From Clostridia bacterium (GTDB lineage: Bacteria; Bacteroidota; Bacteroidia; Bacteroidales; 4484-276), in NCBI GenBank assembly GCA_009928785.1, contig SABY01000023.1:1-41566 (forward strand): a stretch of 41,566 nt of DNA, in the 5' to 3' direction. A program made the position numbers and the translations under genes. Positions within the stretch are counted from its first letter, which is position 1; every line of letters begins with the position of its first letter. Below are positions 10,201 to 17,937 of this stretch, one piece after another. The notes under the pieces are model-generated. The model was not told where the DNA came from. It did no database searches and worked only from the letters and a program-made list of their open reading frames with translations.

Positions 10201-10952
10201 CCGTCGGTAACTGTAAGATGGTAAGTGGTATTGACGGTGGGCGAAACTGGCGGAGGATTGGGCGCAGTATAATTAAATCCCGGTGGTGTAGAACTCCACT
10301 GGTAGCTGTAGTTGCCGGTGGTGCCTTTGAACATCTTGGCTTGCAGCGTAAGTTGATTGCCCAGGCACAATGGATTGCCCGATGCCTGAATATAAAAATC
10401 AAAATCGACCAATGCCTGTATATTGAGCACATACGAAAAGGCAATAGGATACCAGTGGTCGTCGCCGCCCTGATTGGGATCGAAGGTGAGAACATCAACA
10501 TCATATTCTTTCATTCGGCTGTATGAGAAAAATTTGAAATAGATTTTTTCTCCGTAGGCAAAACCATCTTTTTGCGGGGTTTCTGGCTTATCGCCAACCA
10601 ACGATATCAGGACACCTAAATTGGAAGGCCAGGGCATCGCTCCTCCGCATTTCAGGATTCCGTTTTGGTCGGTATAAAAGCCACCAATGTAGTCGCCTGT
10701 ATTCAGTGGTGTTTGATTTACACGCGGGCTGGCCGATTGATAAACGATAATGCCCATGCTTGCTGAAGCACCGCCGGTAGGAGGTTCCCATATAGGTGGG
10801 AAGCCATTGCGATAACCATCCGTGAGTACAAATTCTTTCCCCACAGGGAGGTTAAACATATCAGCCTGCTCAGGTGTGATGGCTATCTGACCTTGTGCAA
10901 AAACGCACGTAAAAAGCTGAAACAGAACTATTATTAAAATTAGCTTTTTCAT
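7278..10952 (-). CDS. Large secreted repeat protein with eight ~88-aa repeats and an Ig-like domain
   Basis: A 1224-aa exported protein of unknown function, probably an adhesin or surface structural protein. It has a signal peptide (1-19, ending VFAQ), a unique N-terminal region (20-260) with a 'GDYIGGFYTDQNG' segment, and then eight tandem repeats of about 88 residues at roughly 265-975. Each repeat begins ANAGxDxxIC, has the core W(S/T)T(S/A)GDGTFSN and NPxYYPGTxD, and closes with a PC before the next unit (cores at 297, 387, 475, 566, 654, 744, 833 and 919). An Ig-like domain (about 976-1058) follows, then two related ~75-aa modules (1064-1140 and 1145-1215), each with GWS near the start and YWP in the middle. 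The usual T9SS C-terminal sorting domain is not obvious. The paired cysteines per repeat suggest disulphides. Confidence 0.8.
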   Translation of the reverse strand: MKKLILIIVLFQLFTCVFAQGQIAITPEQADMFNLPVGKEFVLTDGYRNGFPPIWEPPTGGASASMGIIVYQSASPRVNQTPLNTGDYIGGFYTDQNGILKCGGAMPWPSNLGVLISLVGDKPETPQKDGFAYGEKIYFKFFSYSRMKEYDVDVLTFDPNQGGDDHWYPIAFSYVLNIQALVDFDFYIQASGNPLCLGNQLTLQAKMFKGTTGNYSYQWSSTPPGFNYTAPNPPPVSPTVNTTYHLTVTDGVNVSEHQQTIIVNQQPEVSAGQGGTICQGQNFTASGTGANYSSIAWSTSGSGTFYNPGAFTTTYYPTAADIASGGVTLTLSGFPLAPCQQIATSSVILVIQKYPTANAGSDKHICVSEISYASLQGSATSYGALQWTTAGDGTFSNSNILAPKYYPGIIDQTAGSAVLTLLATAAAPCQGSANDQVMVTMQKGATVSAPGSRTRCENVPVPLAGNATNYTSVYWTTAGDGTFSDPTIFNGDYYAGTQDKANGGTTVTLHVLPVAPCTAPVAKDVSIILKPLPNVITFGPSTSFLCPGNSYLQLNAQVSNGGSTLWSTSGDGTFTSLAQLSTRYYPGGQDYQNGIFTLTLTVAPISPCVTPVATPLLVTIASAPVINILNANNSASCGSVQLQATTSSVQALLWTTGGDGTFSNSTIANPVYLPGTNDLNNSGATTLTLTGTSPCTQYGSVQDVVAIFFEQNATANAGNDAAICQNTNYPLATSAAAHYQTLLWSTSGTGTFSNAAVLHPVYTPGTADINAGQVTLTLTATSKTPCTLTATDQMVLTINKMPQANAGADATICQTANHPLTGVTANNYASLLWQTSGNGTFSNSQVKNPIYYPGTTDITTGSVNLTLKLTGAGACSMMVTDAKTLTIRRTPNVNAGADKTVCGAVSMAATANNYAQLQWSTSGDGTFSNRGTLNPVYYPGTADLQQLQATLTLSALPQSPCTQSVSDQLLVTFNIPTILNDQVTDKTLYTGQSLLLSFSVANPALGSFAWYHNGQQIPNQGGSQLSVTSVTPDDAGTYQSIFTNNCGQIASQVAQVQILKPVNQLVMLPAGWSGISTFIEPNNPALPVMFAPILSKLIILSDNQGIYWPPQQVNTIGTWDNATGYSIKTTQATTLLVSGVERFPKAAVVIPVGWSYLPVNAGCQVSVTSLFGAKPQIAMIKEMAGNNMYWPAFGINTIINLIPGKAYQIYNAGAPLNITFPVCE

Positions 10953-11001
10953 TTTTAAAAAAAGATTAGGTTATTAATATCAAAAGCAGCAGATGCAGTT
11001 T

Positions 11002-11009
11002 CAAAAGTA
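11002..11009 (-). promoter_or_regulatory. -7 promoter element of the large repeat-protein gene
   Basis: Reads TACTTTTG on the minus strand, 50 bp before the ATG at 10952. The divergent intergenic space 10953-11219 also holds a TTTTGCC-AAAA-GGCAAAA hairpin at 11062-11079 and a weaker plus-strand TACTTTTA at 11149-11156 that may serve the gene starting at 11220. Confidence 0.5.
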
Positions 11010-11219
11010 GAATAATATTAGTGATGCGTCCGCAGGAGAGCCTGATAAGTTTCTGATTTATTTTTGCCAAAAGGCAAAATGCTATTTTTATCCTTTCTAA
11101 ATCACGACAGCAGGCCGCCTTTTAACAAATCATAAAAACATTATTGCCTACTTTTACGCTTGCAATCTGCGTGGCAACTCCTGGTGACCCGAAGATTAAT
11201 GAAAACCAAAATTTAGCAT

Positions 11220-13160
11220 GTGATGAATCCTCTTTCAAATACACAATCAGACAAATGGTTGCTGCCGGCGCTCATCGTTTTTTTTGCATCGGTTGTCACC
11301 CTGGGAGCATCTGCCCAAAATCGTTATCCAGTCGAAGAGATGCAACAAAAGTATCCCGACAATGAGGTGATTGTGTATAGTTCGGATGTAAGGTATAGCA
11401 TCGAAATCGATTATCGTGGCATCGAATATTGCCGTGTAAAAGAAACCAACAGCACCACCTTCCTGGCGCTGAAAGATCACACCACAGCCATCGACGTCCG
11501 ATTTTATGATCAATATTCGGAACTCAGCAAAAACCATGTAACGGGTACGGGATTTTACAAGCCGTACATCTCCCTGCGTTGTGGCGACTTTGAAGAGGAC
11601 GGGGTTTTTTACCACGATGCGCGGGTATGCCAATTTGCACTCAGATTCGACAAAGCAGGCGAATATCTTACCGTTACCACAGAAAAAGTTTACACCGACA
11701 TCCGCTATTTTACCCGGATAATGTTTGCTTCGCCCTATGCCACCCAACGAAAAACTGTGCGCATAGAAATACCCGAAGGGGCAGATGTACAAATTTTAGA
11801 AAATAATTTTGATGCCTATGTTATCAATCGCGACACCATCGACCCCGGGTCTTCGCAAATAAAGGCTACGGTAGAATACTCCCTTTACGATTTTCCTGCC
11901 AGCCAACGGCTCGAAGATTTACCCGACAGCCGTTGCTTCTCTCCCCATCTCACCCTGCTTTTTTCGGGCTACACCATTAAGGATGTTTATACGCCGGTAT
12001 TGGCCAACCTCGACGACCTCTATGGCTGGTATCATTCGTTGGTATCGCAAAATGAAGATGTAAATGAGGAATTGAAAATTGTTGCTGCAAAACTTATTGC
12101 CGGCACCGAAACCGACAGTGCACGCCTTGCAGCCATCTATTATTGGGTACAGGATAGAATACGCTATGTGGCTTTCGAAAACGGGCCGGCGGCTTTTACG
12201 CCTGATTCTCCGCAAAACGTTTACACAAAAAGATTTGGCGACTGCAAGGGCATGGCCAACCTGTGCAAGACGCTGCTGTGCTATGTTGGCTTCGATGCGC
12301 GGCTGTGCTGGGTTTATGGTGGCACCGACTGCGCCAATGCTACCATTCCTTCCATCTCCACACACAATCACATGATTTGTGCTGTAATGCTGCATGATTC
12401 TATCCTTTATCTCGACCCAACCCGAAACTATTCGAGCCTGACGGAAATAAACGAAGGCATCCAGGGTAAAACATGTATGATCGAAAACGGCGACACCTAT
12501 CTGCTAAAAGAAATCCCGGCAACACCGGCTACCAGCAATCTGATGAATATTAAAAATGCGATTAGCCTGCTCGATAATGAGCTAAAGGTTACGGGCAACA
12601 TTACCCTGACGGGTTGTTTTAAAAAAGATTTTCAATACTACCTCAATCATCTGCCGGTAGAATATAAAGATAAGCTGGTGAACTATTTCGTGACCGGCAC
12701 CGACAACAACTATATTCCCGACCGCCTCACCACCTCCCCGCCCGATAGCATGTGCCGGCAATTCGATATTAGCTACACCATGACGGTAAGAAATAAGGTG
12801 CTCGACCTGGGTGATGAACTATTGCTCTCGCTCAATTTTTACCGGTTTCTACAAAACGAAAGCATCGACCCTAAGCGTCCGCTGCCCTACGATATAGGTT
12901 CGCGCGAAACTTTTCGCGAAGAATTTAGCCTGATGATTCCCGAAGGAATGACGCTGGCAACGCTCCCCGCAGATGTTGATGTTGCGAATCCAAAATACGA
13001 ATTTCGACTGAAATACCGTGTTGCTGATTCAGCGCTGCTATGCCATAAAGAGGTGCTAATCAAAGACCCGATGCTGTTGGTTTCAGACATTGCCGAATGG
13101 AATGCGGCCATAGCCAAGCTCAATGATTTTTATAAAGAAATGATCATTTTAAAATATTAA
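11220..13160 (+). CDS. Exported DUF3857/transglutaminase-like protein
   Basis: A 646-aa protein with an N-terminal membrane or signal segment (about 13-33, ending ASAQ), a beta-rich N-terminal domain and a transglutaminase/papain-like core at about 285-420. The catalytic triad is visible: Cys342 in RFGDCKGMANL, His384 in THNHMICAV and Asp399 in YLDPT. Proteins of this design sit in the envelope of Bacteroidota, and their substrate is unknown; peptide crosslinking, transfer or hydrolysis are all possible. GTG at 11220 is directly followed by ATG at 11223, either of which may be used. The stop is 4 bp before the next start, so the two genes almost certainly form one operon. Confidence 0.8.
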   Translation: MMNPLSNTQSDKWLLPALIVFFASVVTLGASAQNRYPVEEMQQKYPDNEVIVYSSDVRYSIEIDYRGIEYCRVKETNSTTFLALKDHTTAIDVRFYDQYSELSKNHVTGTGFYKPYISLRCGDFEEDGVFYHDARVCQFALRFDKAGEYLTVTTEKVYTDIRYFTRIMFASPYATQRKTVRIEIPEGADVQILENNFDAYVINRDTIDPGSSQIKATVEYSLYDFPASQRLEDLPDSRCFSPHLTLLFSGYTIKDVYTPVLANLDDLYGWYHSLVSQNEDVNEELKIVAAKLIAGTETDSARLAAIYYWVQDRIRYVAFENGPAAFTPDSPQNVYTKRFGDCKGMANLCKTLLCYVGFDARLCWVYGGTDCANATIPSISTHNHMICAVMLHDSILYLDPTRNYSSLTEINEGIQGKTCMIENGDTYLLKEIPATPATSNLMNIKNAISLLDNELKVTGNITLTGCFKKDFQYYLNHLPVEYKDKLVNYFVTGTDNNYIPDRLTTSPPDSMCRQFDISYTMTVRNKVLDLGDELLLSLNFYRFLQNESIDPKRPLPYDIGSRETFREEFSLMIPEGMTLATLPADVDVANPKYEFRLKYRVADSALLCHKEVLIKDPMLLVSDIAEWNAAIAKLNDFYKEMIILKY

Positions 13161-13164
13161 TGAG

Positions 13165-15330
13165 ATGAAAAGTTCTAAGACGATACTTACGCTGCTGCTG
13201 CTGATAATAATGCAAGGCGCTAATGGGCAGTTTGACGCAAAAGATGCACGTGCACGCATGTGGGGCAGCAACGACCCGGACTTTGCTATTACCACCCTAC
13301 CCGAAAAATGGAAAAATGAATCGGCTGTGATTTTGTGTAAAAGTGTGCATTCGGAATACAAGAAGCAGGCGCTGGCAGCTCGCGTCAATTACGACTACTA
13401 CATGCGGCAGCGCATTATGGTGCTCGACAAGTCGGCTGTAGATGCTTATACCCAGATTTCGTTTGACCCGCCGGGGAGCAGCCAATTTTCGCGGGAAGGT
13501 TTTTTTCTGGGCATCAAATTGATAAAACCCGACGGTACCGAACGGGAAATAAACCTGGAGGAAGCGGTACGGATGCAGCAAAACGGCAGTGGCACAGGTT
13601 ATAATAAGCTGGCCATCCCTGGTCTGGAAATCGGCGACATCCTCGATTATTATATGGTGTGGCGACAGACAGCCGTGGCCGGGAAGGCTTTTGGCGGCGC
13701 GCGTTACGAATTTGATCCTACGTTTGCAGTTCTTAGCCAGGAATACCCTGTAGTAAAGGGTAAGATAAGTTTTATGCCCGAACGCCGCTGCTACATCAAC
13801 ATAGGAGCTGTAAACGGCGCCCCGATGCCTGTAGAGAAAACCATCGGAAAAGACATTGTGTACGAAATTACATACAGCGATCTGGAGCGGATAAAAACAG
13901 AACTTTGGACGTATCCTTACCGCCAGGAGCCTACCGTAAAATATCAGGTGGTAATGTCGGCTACTCCCTATCTGACTTACGAGCGGTATTTCCTGGGAGA
14001 GGCCGAGGTGATGAAAACCACGGTGAGTGAGCAGGAGCTTATGCGCCTTATCAATATTATCAACAGTCGGGAGCTAAGCCAGCAAAACGAGCTGGCAAGG
14101 GAGTTGAAAAAATTTGTAAAACGCAAACGCATCAACAACAACCCCGACCAGTTGATTGCTGACATGTTTTATTTCATGCGGCACCATCTGTACTTCCGCT
14201 CAAAGACACTCTATGGTTTTACTTATGAAAATCAGTATTTCTACGATCGCTTTGATGTGATACAGGCTTACTCGGCCGTACTAAAAGAGCAAAAGATAGC
14301 GCATACCATTTTTCTCACTGTTCCCCCGGCCATTGGCACCCTGCGCGATGTTATCCTGCTCGACGAGCTGACGCCTGGCATACGGATAGAGCAGGAGGGT
14401 AAAAGCCTGTTTCTGCTCAAGCCCGACATACACCAAGCTTTTGGTAAGCTGCCCTATAATCTCGAAAATTCACCCGCTGTAAATGCGCATATTTCGCCGG
14501 AAGGCACCTACGGTGACCTCACTTACGACACGCTGCCGGCGCTTACCCCTGCCGACAATTTCGAGTACGATTCGATATATGTCAGCATCGATCCCGCAAA
14601 TATCGATTCCTTAAAGGTAAAGGTGCATTTCAGTCTGAGTGGCGGCCCCAAGGAGATGTTTAGCGCACTGATGCTGCTTCCTGCCGACCTCATCATGGAT
14701 GAATACAAATATTATAAAGAAATAGAACAACTCAATAATGCGGAGCTGATACAAAACAAAAAAGATGTCGAGCGTCTCGAAGCGAAAAATGAAAAGCACG
14801 CCGCTTATCGCAAAGAAAACATCCAGGCCTGGCTTGCTGAGCATTATCAACTCGAAGGCATCAAAGTGAATGATGTTTCGGTAGAACAAGCCGGGCGTTT
14901 TGCTGATACGGCAATGTTGGTTTTTAATATCGAGGCCACCCTGCCCGGAGTTGTATCTGCCACCGGCAACTACCTGCTGGTGGATGCCGGCAGGCTGATA
15001 GGCACCAACATAGACCTTACACCCGAAGAAAAAAACCGGCAGCAGGACATCTATATGCCCGGCCCGCGGAGCGTAAAATGGAAAGTGATTATGGATATTC
15101 CCGATAGTTATGTGATCAAAAAATCAGACAACCTCCAGTACGATGTAAACAACCAGGCCGGCGGTTTCCGCAGCCGTGCGATACAGGCGGGTAGTCGCAT
15201 CACCATAGTGGCTTCCAAATGGTACAACCATGGCTACGAACCACTCGAAAACTGGCCACAGATGCTGCAATTTATGGAAGCTGCCAACGACTTCGTACAA
15301 CAAAAACTGGTGCTGCAACCGCAAGAGTGA
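13165..15330 (+). CDS. DUF3857-type exported protein with degenerate transglutaminase core
   Basis: The product (721 aa) is a relative of the preceding protein. It has a signal peptide (1-21, MKSSKTILTLLLLIIMQGANG) and a DUF3857-like beta domain (about 60-270, with FSREGFFLGIKLIKPDGTEREINLEEA and LEIGDILDYYMVW). A helical segment at about 325-400 aligns with the transglutaminase core, but the expected GDC is replaced (YDRFDVIQAYSAVLKEQKIAH), so the catalytic cysteine is missing. A coiled-coil-like stretch occurs near residues 505-550 and a further beta domain ends the protein. It is co-transcribed with the active-looking homologue, which suggests a regulatory, binding or scaffold partner. Confidence 0.75.
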   Translation: MKSSKTILTLLLLIIMQGANGQFDAKDARARMWGSNDPDFAITTLPEKWKNESAVILCKSVHSEYKKQALAARVNYDYYMRQRIMVLDKSAVDAYTQISFDPPGSSQFSREGFFLGIKLIKPDGTEREINLEEAVRMQQNGSGTGYNKLAIPGLEIGDILDYYMVWRQTAVAGKAFGGARYEFDPTFAVLSQEYPVVKGKISFMPERRCYINIGAVNGAPMPVEKTIGKDIVYEITYSDLERIKTELWTYPYRQEPTVKYQVVMSATPYLTYERYFLGEAEVMKTTVSEQELMRLINIINSRELSQQNELARELKKFVKRKRINNNPDQLIADMFYFMRHHLYFRSKTLYGFTYENQYFYDRFDVIQAYSAVLKEQKIAHTIFLTVPPAIGTLRDVILLDELTPGIRIEQEGKSLFLLKPDIHQAFGKLPYNLENSPAVNAHISPEGTYGDLTYDTLPALTPADNFEYDSIYVSIDPANIDSLKVKVHFSLSGGPKEMFSALMLLPADLIMDEYKYYKEIEQLNNAELIQNKKDVERLEAKNEKHAAYRKENIQAWLAEHYQLEGIKVNDVSVEQAGRFADTAMLVFNIEATLPGVVSATGNYLLVDAGRLIGTNIDLTPEEKNRQQDIYMPGPRSVKWKVIMDIPDSYVIKKSDNLQYDVNNQAGGFRSRAIQAGSRITIVASKWYNHGYEPLENWPQMLQFMEAANDFVQQKLVLQPQE

Positions 15331-15371
15331 TGAGGAGTGGCGCCTTGCCCGAAGTTAGGTGATAATAGTTT

Positions 15372-15416
15372 TTACTCAATTTTGTGGGAAACATATACAT
15401 CACATAAAAATCTCAT
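15372..15416 (-). pseudogene. N-terminal remnant of a DUF5615-type toxin gene
   Basis: ATG at 15416 opens a 14-codon frame, MRFLCDVYVSHKIE, before a stop. This matches the expected start of DUF5615 PIN-like toxins (typically M-R/K-F-L-hydrophobic-D-x-x-hydrophobic). It overlaps the stop of the antitoxin fragment by ATGA, the coupling expected for a DUF433-DUF5615 operon. Everything downstream is gone. Assigned by motif and context only. Confidence 0.5.
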
Positions 15417-15526
15417 CCGATGGCTGGTTTTAAAGATTGCCCGGATATTGCTACTCTGGCGAAACGGATACTTGCCAAAACATCTTCTTCTGCCAGTTCC
15501 GGGTGGTCGTTCAAAGTTTCTCTCAT
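15413..15526 (-). pseudogene. C-terminal remnant of a DUF433-type antitoxin gene
   Basis: A 37-codon frame from ATG 15526 encodes NDHPELAEEDVLASIRFA followed by a short tail. This resembles the C-terminal helices of DUF433 (VapB45-like) antitoxins, which usually end with 'hPxLxxEDhxAxhxYA'. About 40 N-terminal residues are missing; a stop lies 12 codons before the ATG in this frame. The ATGA overlap with the toxin-like start at 15416 supports the reading as a decayed toxin-antitoxin pair. Confidence 0.5.
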
Positions 15527-15762
15527 GGTAACTATAAACTTTTTCAAAATCAACTTTCACAATCCACAGTAAAGGCGTAAGAAAGCAAGATGAAGAATAT
15601 TTCTTTTTTTAATTTTGAAATCAAAACAGAATGGCCAAAAAACTAAACGACCCATAACGAACGTTTGGTTTTAGAAACTTGCAATAGGACATGACTTTTA
15701 AAACAAATCTGGTCAGAATTTCAACGATACAAATGAAAGTGACTCATTAAAAATGAAAAGAC

Positions 15763-15990
15763 ATGAAAAATTTGAGCGTTACAATCTCGAATGAGGAAAT
15801 CGAAAAATTTGGTATTAATAAAGAATCACTCACATTTGCTGAGTTACTTGAAATGATTAAAAATGAAATCAGCAAACAAAATCTCAATGTTGTTACCGAA
15901 ATTGCTGAAAGGTATGGCCTGTCGAAAATGACAATGAATGAAATTGATGAAGAGGTAAAAGCTGTTCGCAATGCAAAAGATAATCATTGA
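15763..15990 (+). CDS. Probable antitoxin of a PIN-toxin pair
   Basis: This 75-aa acidic protein has no signal peptide. The order is a short beta start (MKNLSVTISNEEIEKFG), a helix, and a C-terminal helical part (EIAERYGLSKMTMNEIDEEVKAVR) with a helix-turn-helix look. It resembles small antitoxins found in Bacteroidota in front of PIN-family toxins. Its last 20 bp overlap the start of a PIN-like frame (ATG at 15971), the arrangement expected of a toxin-antitoxin operon. The toxin is truncated after 12 codons, so the antitoxin is now an orphan. The gene itself looks intact; the AT-rich upstream region shows no clear promoter. Confidence 0.6.
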   Translation: MKNLSVTISNEEIEKFGINKESLTFAELLEMIKNEISKQNLNVVTEIAERYGLSKMTMNEIDEEVKAVRNAKDNH

Positions 15991-16009
15991 CACGAATGTA
16001 AAACGTTAA
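15971..16009 (+). pseudogene. N-terminal remnant of a PIN-domain toxin gene
   Basis: ATG at 15971 encodes MQKIIIDTNVKR and then stops. MxKIIIDTNV is the hallmark first strand of PIN-domain ribonucleases, carrying the first catalytic aspartate (residue 7). The rest of the ~130-residue domain is absent: within 8 bp of the stop begins a palindromic repeat (16017-16071). The toxin was therefore probably lost by deletion or by replacement at the repeat. Confidence 0.65.
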
Positions 16010-16016
16010 TCACTAA

Positions 16017-16071
16017 CCCTGGCCTTTAGGCCAGGGGTGCAACGATACAAAGTTTTATGGGGCTTTAGCCC
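16017..16071. repeat. Paired hairpin repeat with TTTA loops
   Basis: CCCTGGCC-TTTA-GGCCAGGG (16017-16036) is followed by GGGC-TTTA-GCCC (16060-16071). Both have perfect stems and identical TTTA loops. It sits at the break point of the PIN toxin remnant. The following 16072-16239 holds no supported gene. Confidence 0.65.
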
Positions 16072-16239
16072 AAATTGTTTTTGGAATTACCCTTATCCTC
16101 TAAAGCTTACCTTTAAATCGACGGGAGCTCCAACGATTTTACCAAAAAAACATTTTACAATACCCTGATAGTTACTCCCCGTGAATATTGGGAACAATAC
16201 AAAACCTCCCCCTAAGATCATTTTCTGACACCAGCCGTT

Positions 16240-16267
16240 TTGCTTTAAAAAGATTTTCCTACTTTTG
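16240..16267 (+). promoter_or_regulatory. Promoter of the tryptophanase gene
   Basis: TTG at 16240-16242 and TACTTTTG at 16260-16267 are spaced by 17 bp, close to the Bacteroidota -33/-7 arrangement. Transcription would start near 16275 and leave a leader of about 180 nt before the coding start at 16458. Confidence 0.6.
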
Positions 16268-16298
16268 TCAGCCAACGAAGCAAAAATACTGCGACGTA

Positions 16299-16410
16299 AT
16301 GATGTACAAGATTTTACAAATAACCATCCTCAGCATACGCGTTCACCTCAACGTGAAAAACCGCGATGCCTTTAGTTTCTGCTAATTTCCCCTCAGGGCT
16401 TTGGTAGCCC
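16299..16410 (+). promoter_or_regulatory. Possible tnaA leader: small upstream frame plus hairpin
   Basis: Inside the leader, ATG 16299 opens a 28-codon frame ending at 16385 (begins MMYKILQITILS). It is followed by a GGGCT-TTGGT-AGCCC hairpin (16396-16410) and the pyrimidine-rich CCTTTTTCATTTC. This is the layout of a translated leader with an attenuator, as in tna operons of Proteobacteria. The peptide contains no tryptophan, unlike enterobacterial TnaC, so any mechanism would differ. Speculative. Confidence 0.3.
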
Positions 16411-16457
16411 GCCCATTACCTTTTTCATTTCATTATTAATACAAAATATTTTAAATC

Positions 16458-17837
16458 ATGGAATTACCATTTGCAGAAACTTATAAAATTAAGATGGTCG
16501 AAACCATCCGCCGCAGCACCCGCCAGGAGCGTGAGCAGTGGCTCAAAGACGCACGTTACAATCTTTTCAACCTACGCAGCAATCAGGTATTTATCGACCT
16601 GCTCACCGACTCGGGCACCGGCGCCATGAGCGACGTGCAATGGTCGGAGATGATGCTTGGCGACGAAAGCTACGCCGGCGCTTCGTCGTATTACAAACTG
16701 AAAAATGCCATCACCACACTGCTGGGATTTCCGTATTTCCTGCCCACCCACCAGGGACGGGCAGCCGAAAACGTGCTTTTCTCGGCGTTGGTAAAAAAAG
16801 ATGACGTGGTACCCGGCAACTCCCACTTCGACACCACCAAAGGCCACATCGAATTTCGTAAAGCTACCGCCATCGACTGCACCATCGACGAAGCCTTCGA
16901 CACACAGATTTACCATCCTTTCAAAGGTAACCTCGACCTGGGCAAGCTGGAAGATGTCCTGAAAAAATATCCCCGTGAGCGCATTCCTATGATCATAGTC
17001 ACAGTAACCTGCAACTCATCGGGCGGACAGCCCGTGTCGATGGAAAACCTGCGGCAAGTTTATGCGATGGCGCAATCCTACGGCATACGCGTGGTATTCG
17101 ATTCGGCGCGATTTGCCGAGAACGCCTACTTCATCAAAATGCGCGAAGCGGGCTACGCCGACAAAACCATCAAAGAAATCGTGGCCGAGATGTTCAGTTA
17201 TGCCGACGCCATGACCATGAGCAGCAAGAAAGACGCGATTGTCAACATGGGTGGTTTTATAGGTTTTAAAGACGAAGCACTATGGAAAAAAGCGCAGACT
17301 TTCACCATCATGTTCGAGGGTTTTATAACTTATGGCGGCATGTCGGGACGCGACATGAACGCTGTGGCGCAGGGGCTACACGAGGGCACCGAGTTCCAGT
17401 ATCTCGACACACGCATTCGTCAGGTAGCTTATCTGGGCGAGCGCCTCAAAGAACATAACGTGCCGGTGCAGGAGCCTTTTGGCGGCCACGCTATTTTTGT
17501 TGATGCCAAGCGTTTTCTGCCACACCTGCCCAAAGAGCAATTTGCTGCACAAACCCTCGCCATCGAAACCTACCTCGAAGGCGGTGTGCGTGCCGTAGAA
17601 ATTGGCGCCATCCTTGCCGACCGCGATCCCGTGACGCGCCAAAACCGCTATCCCGAACTGGAGCTGCTGCGGCTGGCCATTCCGCGAAGGACCTACACCA
17701 ACAACCACATGGATTACGTGGCAGCCACGCTGGCCAACGTTTTCGAGCGCCGCAAGGAAATCACCACAGGACTAAGGATTACTCAGGAGGCTCCCATCAT
17801 GCGCCACTTTACCGTGGAGCTGGAGCCGGTGAGTTAA
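16458..17837 (+). CDS. tnaA: Tryptophanase
   Basis: A 459-aa PLP enzyme that splits tryptophan into indole, pyruvate and ammonium in the cytosol. The beta-eliminating lyase fold is present throughout: FIDLLTDSGTGAMSD, PTHQGRAAEN (about 96-105), DSARFAENAYFIK (PLP-ring-binding Asp at about 215), and the Schiff-base lysine in MSSKKDA (about 258). Two positions separate tryptophanase from tyrosine phenol-lyase: SHFDTTKGH carries Asp125 (Thr in TPL), and GVRAVEIG carries Val where TPL has Met-Glu-Arg-type sequence with the tyrosine-binding arginine. Both fit tryptophanase. The gene is monocistronic with its own promoter, a long leader and a strong terminator. No tryptophan permease is adjacent. 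Confidence 0.93.
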   Translation: MELPFAETYKIKMVETIRRSTRQEREQWLKDARYNLFNLRSNQVFIDLLTDSGTGAMSDVQWSEMMLGDESYAGASSYYKLKNAITTLLGFPYFLPTHQGRAAENVLFSALVKKDDVVPGNSHFDTTKGHIEFRKATAIDCTIDEAFDTQIYHPFKGNLDLGKLEDVLKKYPRERIPMIIVTVTCNSSGGQPVSMENLRQVYAMAQSYGIRVVFDSARFAENAYFIKMREAGYADKTIKEIVAEMFSYADAMTMSSKKDAIVNMGGFIGFKDEALWKKAQTFTIMFEGFITYGGMSGRDMNAVAQGLHEGTEFQYLDTRIRQVAYLGERLKEHNVPVQEPFGGHAIFVDAKRFLPHLPKEQFAAQTLAIETYLEGGVRAVEIGAILADRDPVTRQNRYPELELLRLAIPRRTYTNNHMDYVAATLANVFERRKEITTGLRITQEAPIMRHFTVELEPVS

Positions 17838-17862
17838 GCGTTGAGGTTTATTATTTTATCCC

Positions 17863-17914
17863 AAACCGGATGAAGCGTCCCGGGTCACACGACCCAGAAA
17901 GTTTCATCCGGTTT
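17863..17914 (+). terminator. Rho-independent terminator of tnaA
   Basis: AAACCGGATGAA (17863-17874) pairs with TTCATCCGGTTT (17903-17914), and a run of eight T follows directly. An inner GGGTC-ACAC-GACCC stem extends the hairpin. Confidence 0.85.
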
Positions 17915-17937
17915 TTTTTGACGTTCATTTTCTTTCG

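Noticed and set aside
16093..16275. 60-aa minus-strand frame with ILGGGFVLFPIFTGSNYQG
   Set aside because: Protein-like in its middle but without start signals or a recognised family; it overlaps the tnaA promoter. It could be a gene remnant but cannot be supported.
16458..17837. Tyrosine phenol-lyase instead of tryptophanase
   Set aside because: The residues that distinguish the two (Asp in SHFDTT, Val in VRAVEIG) are those of tryptophanase.
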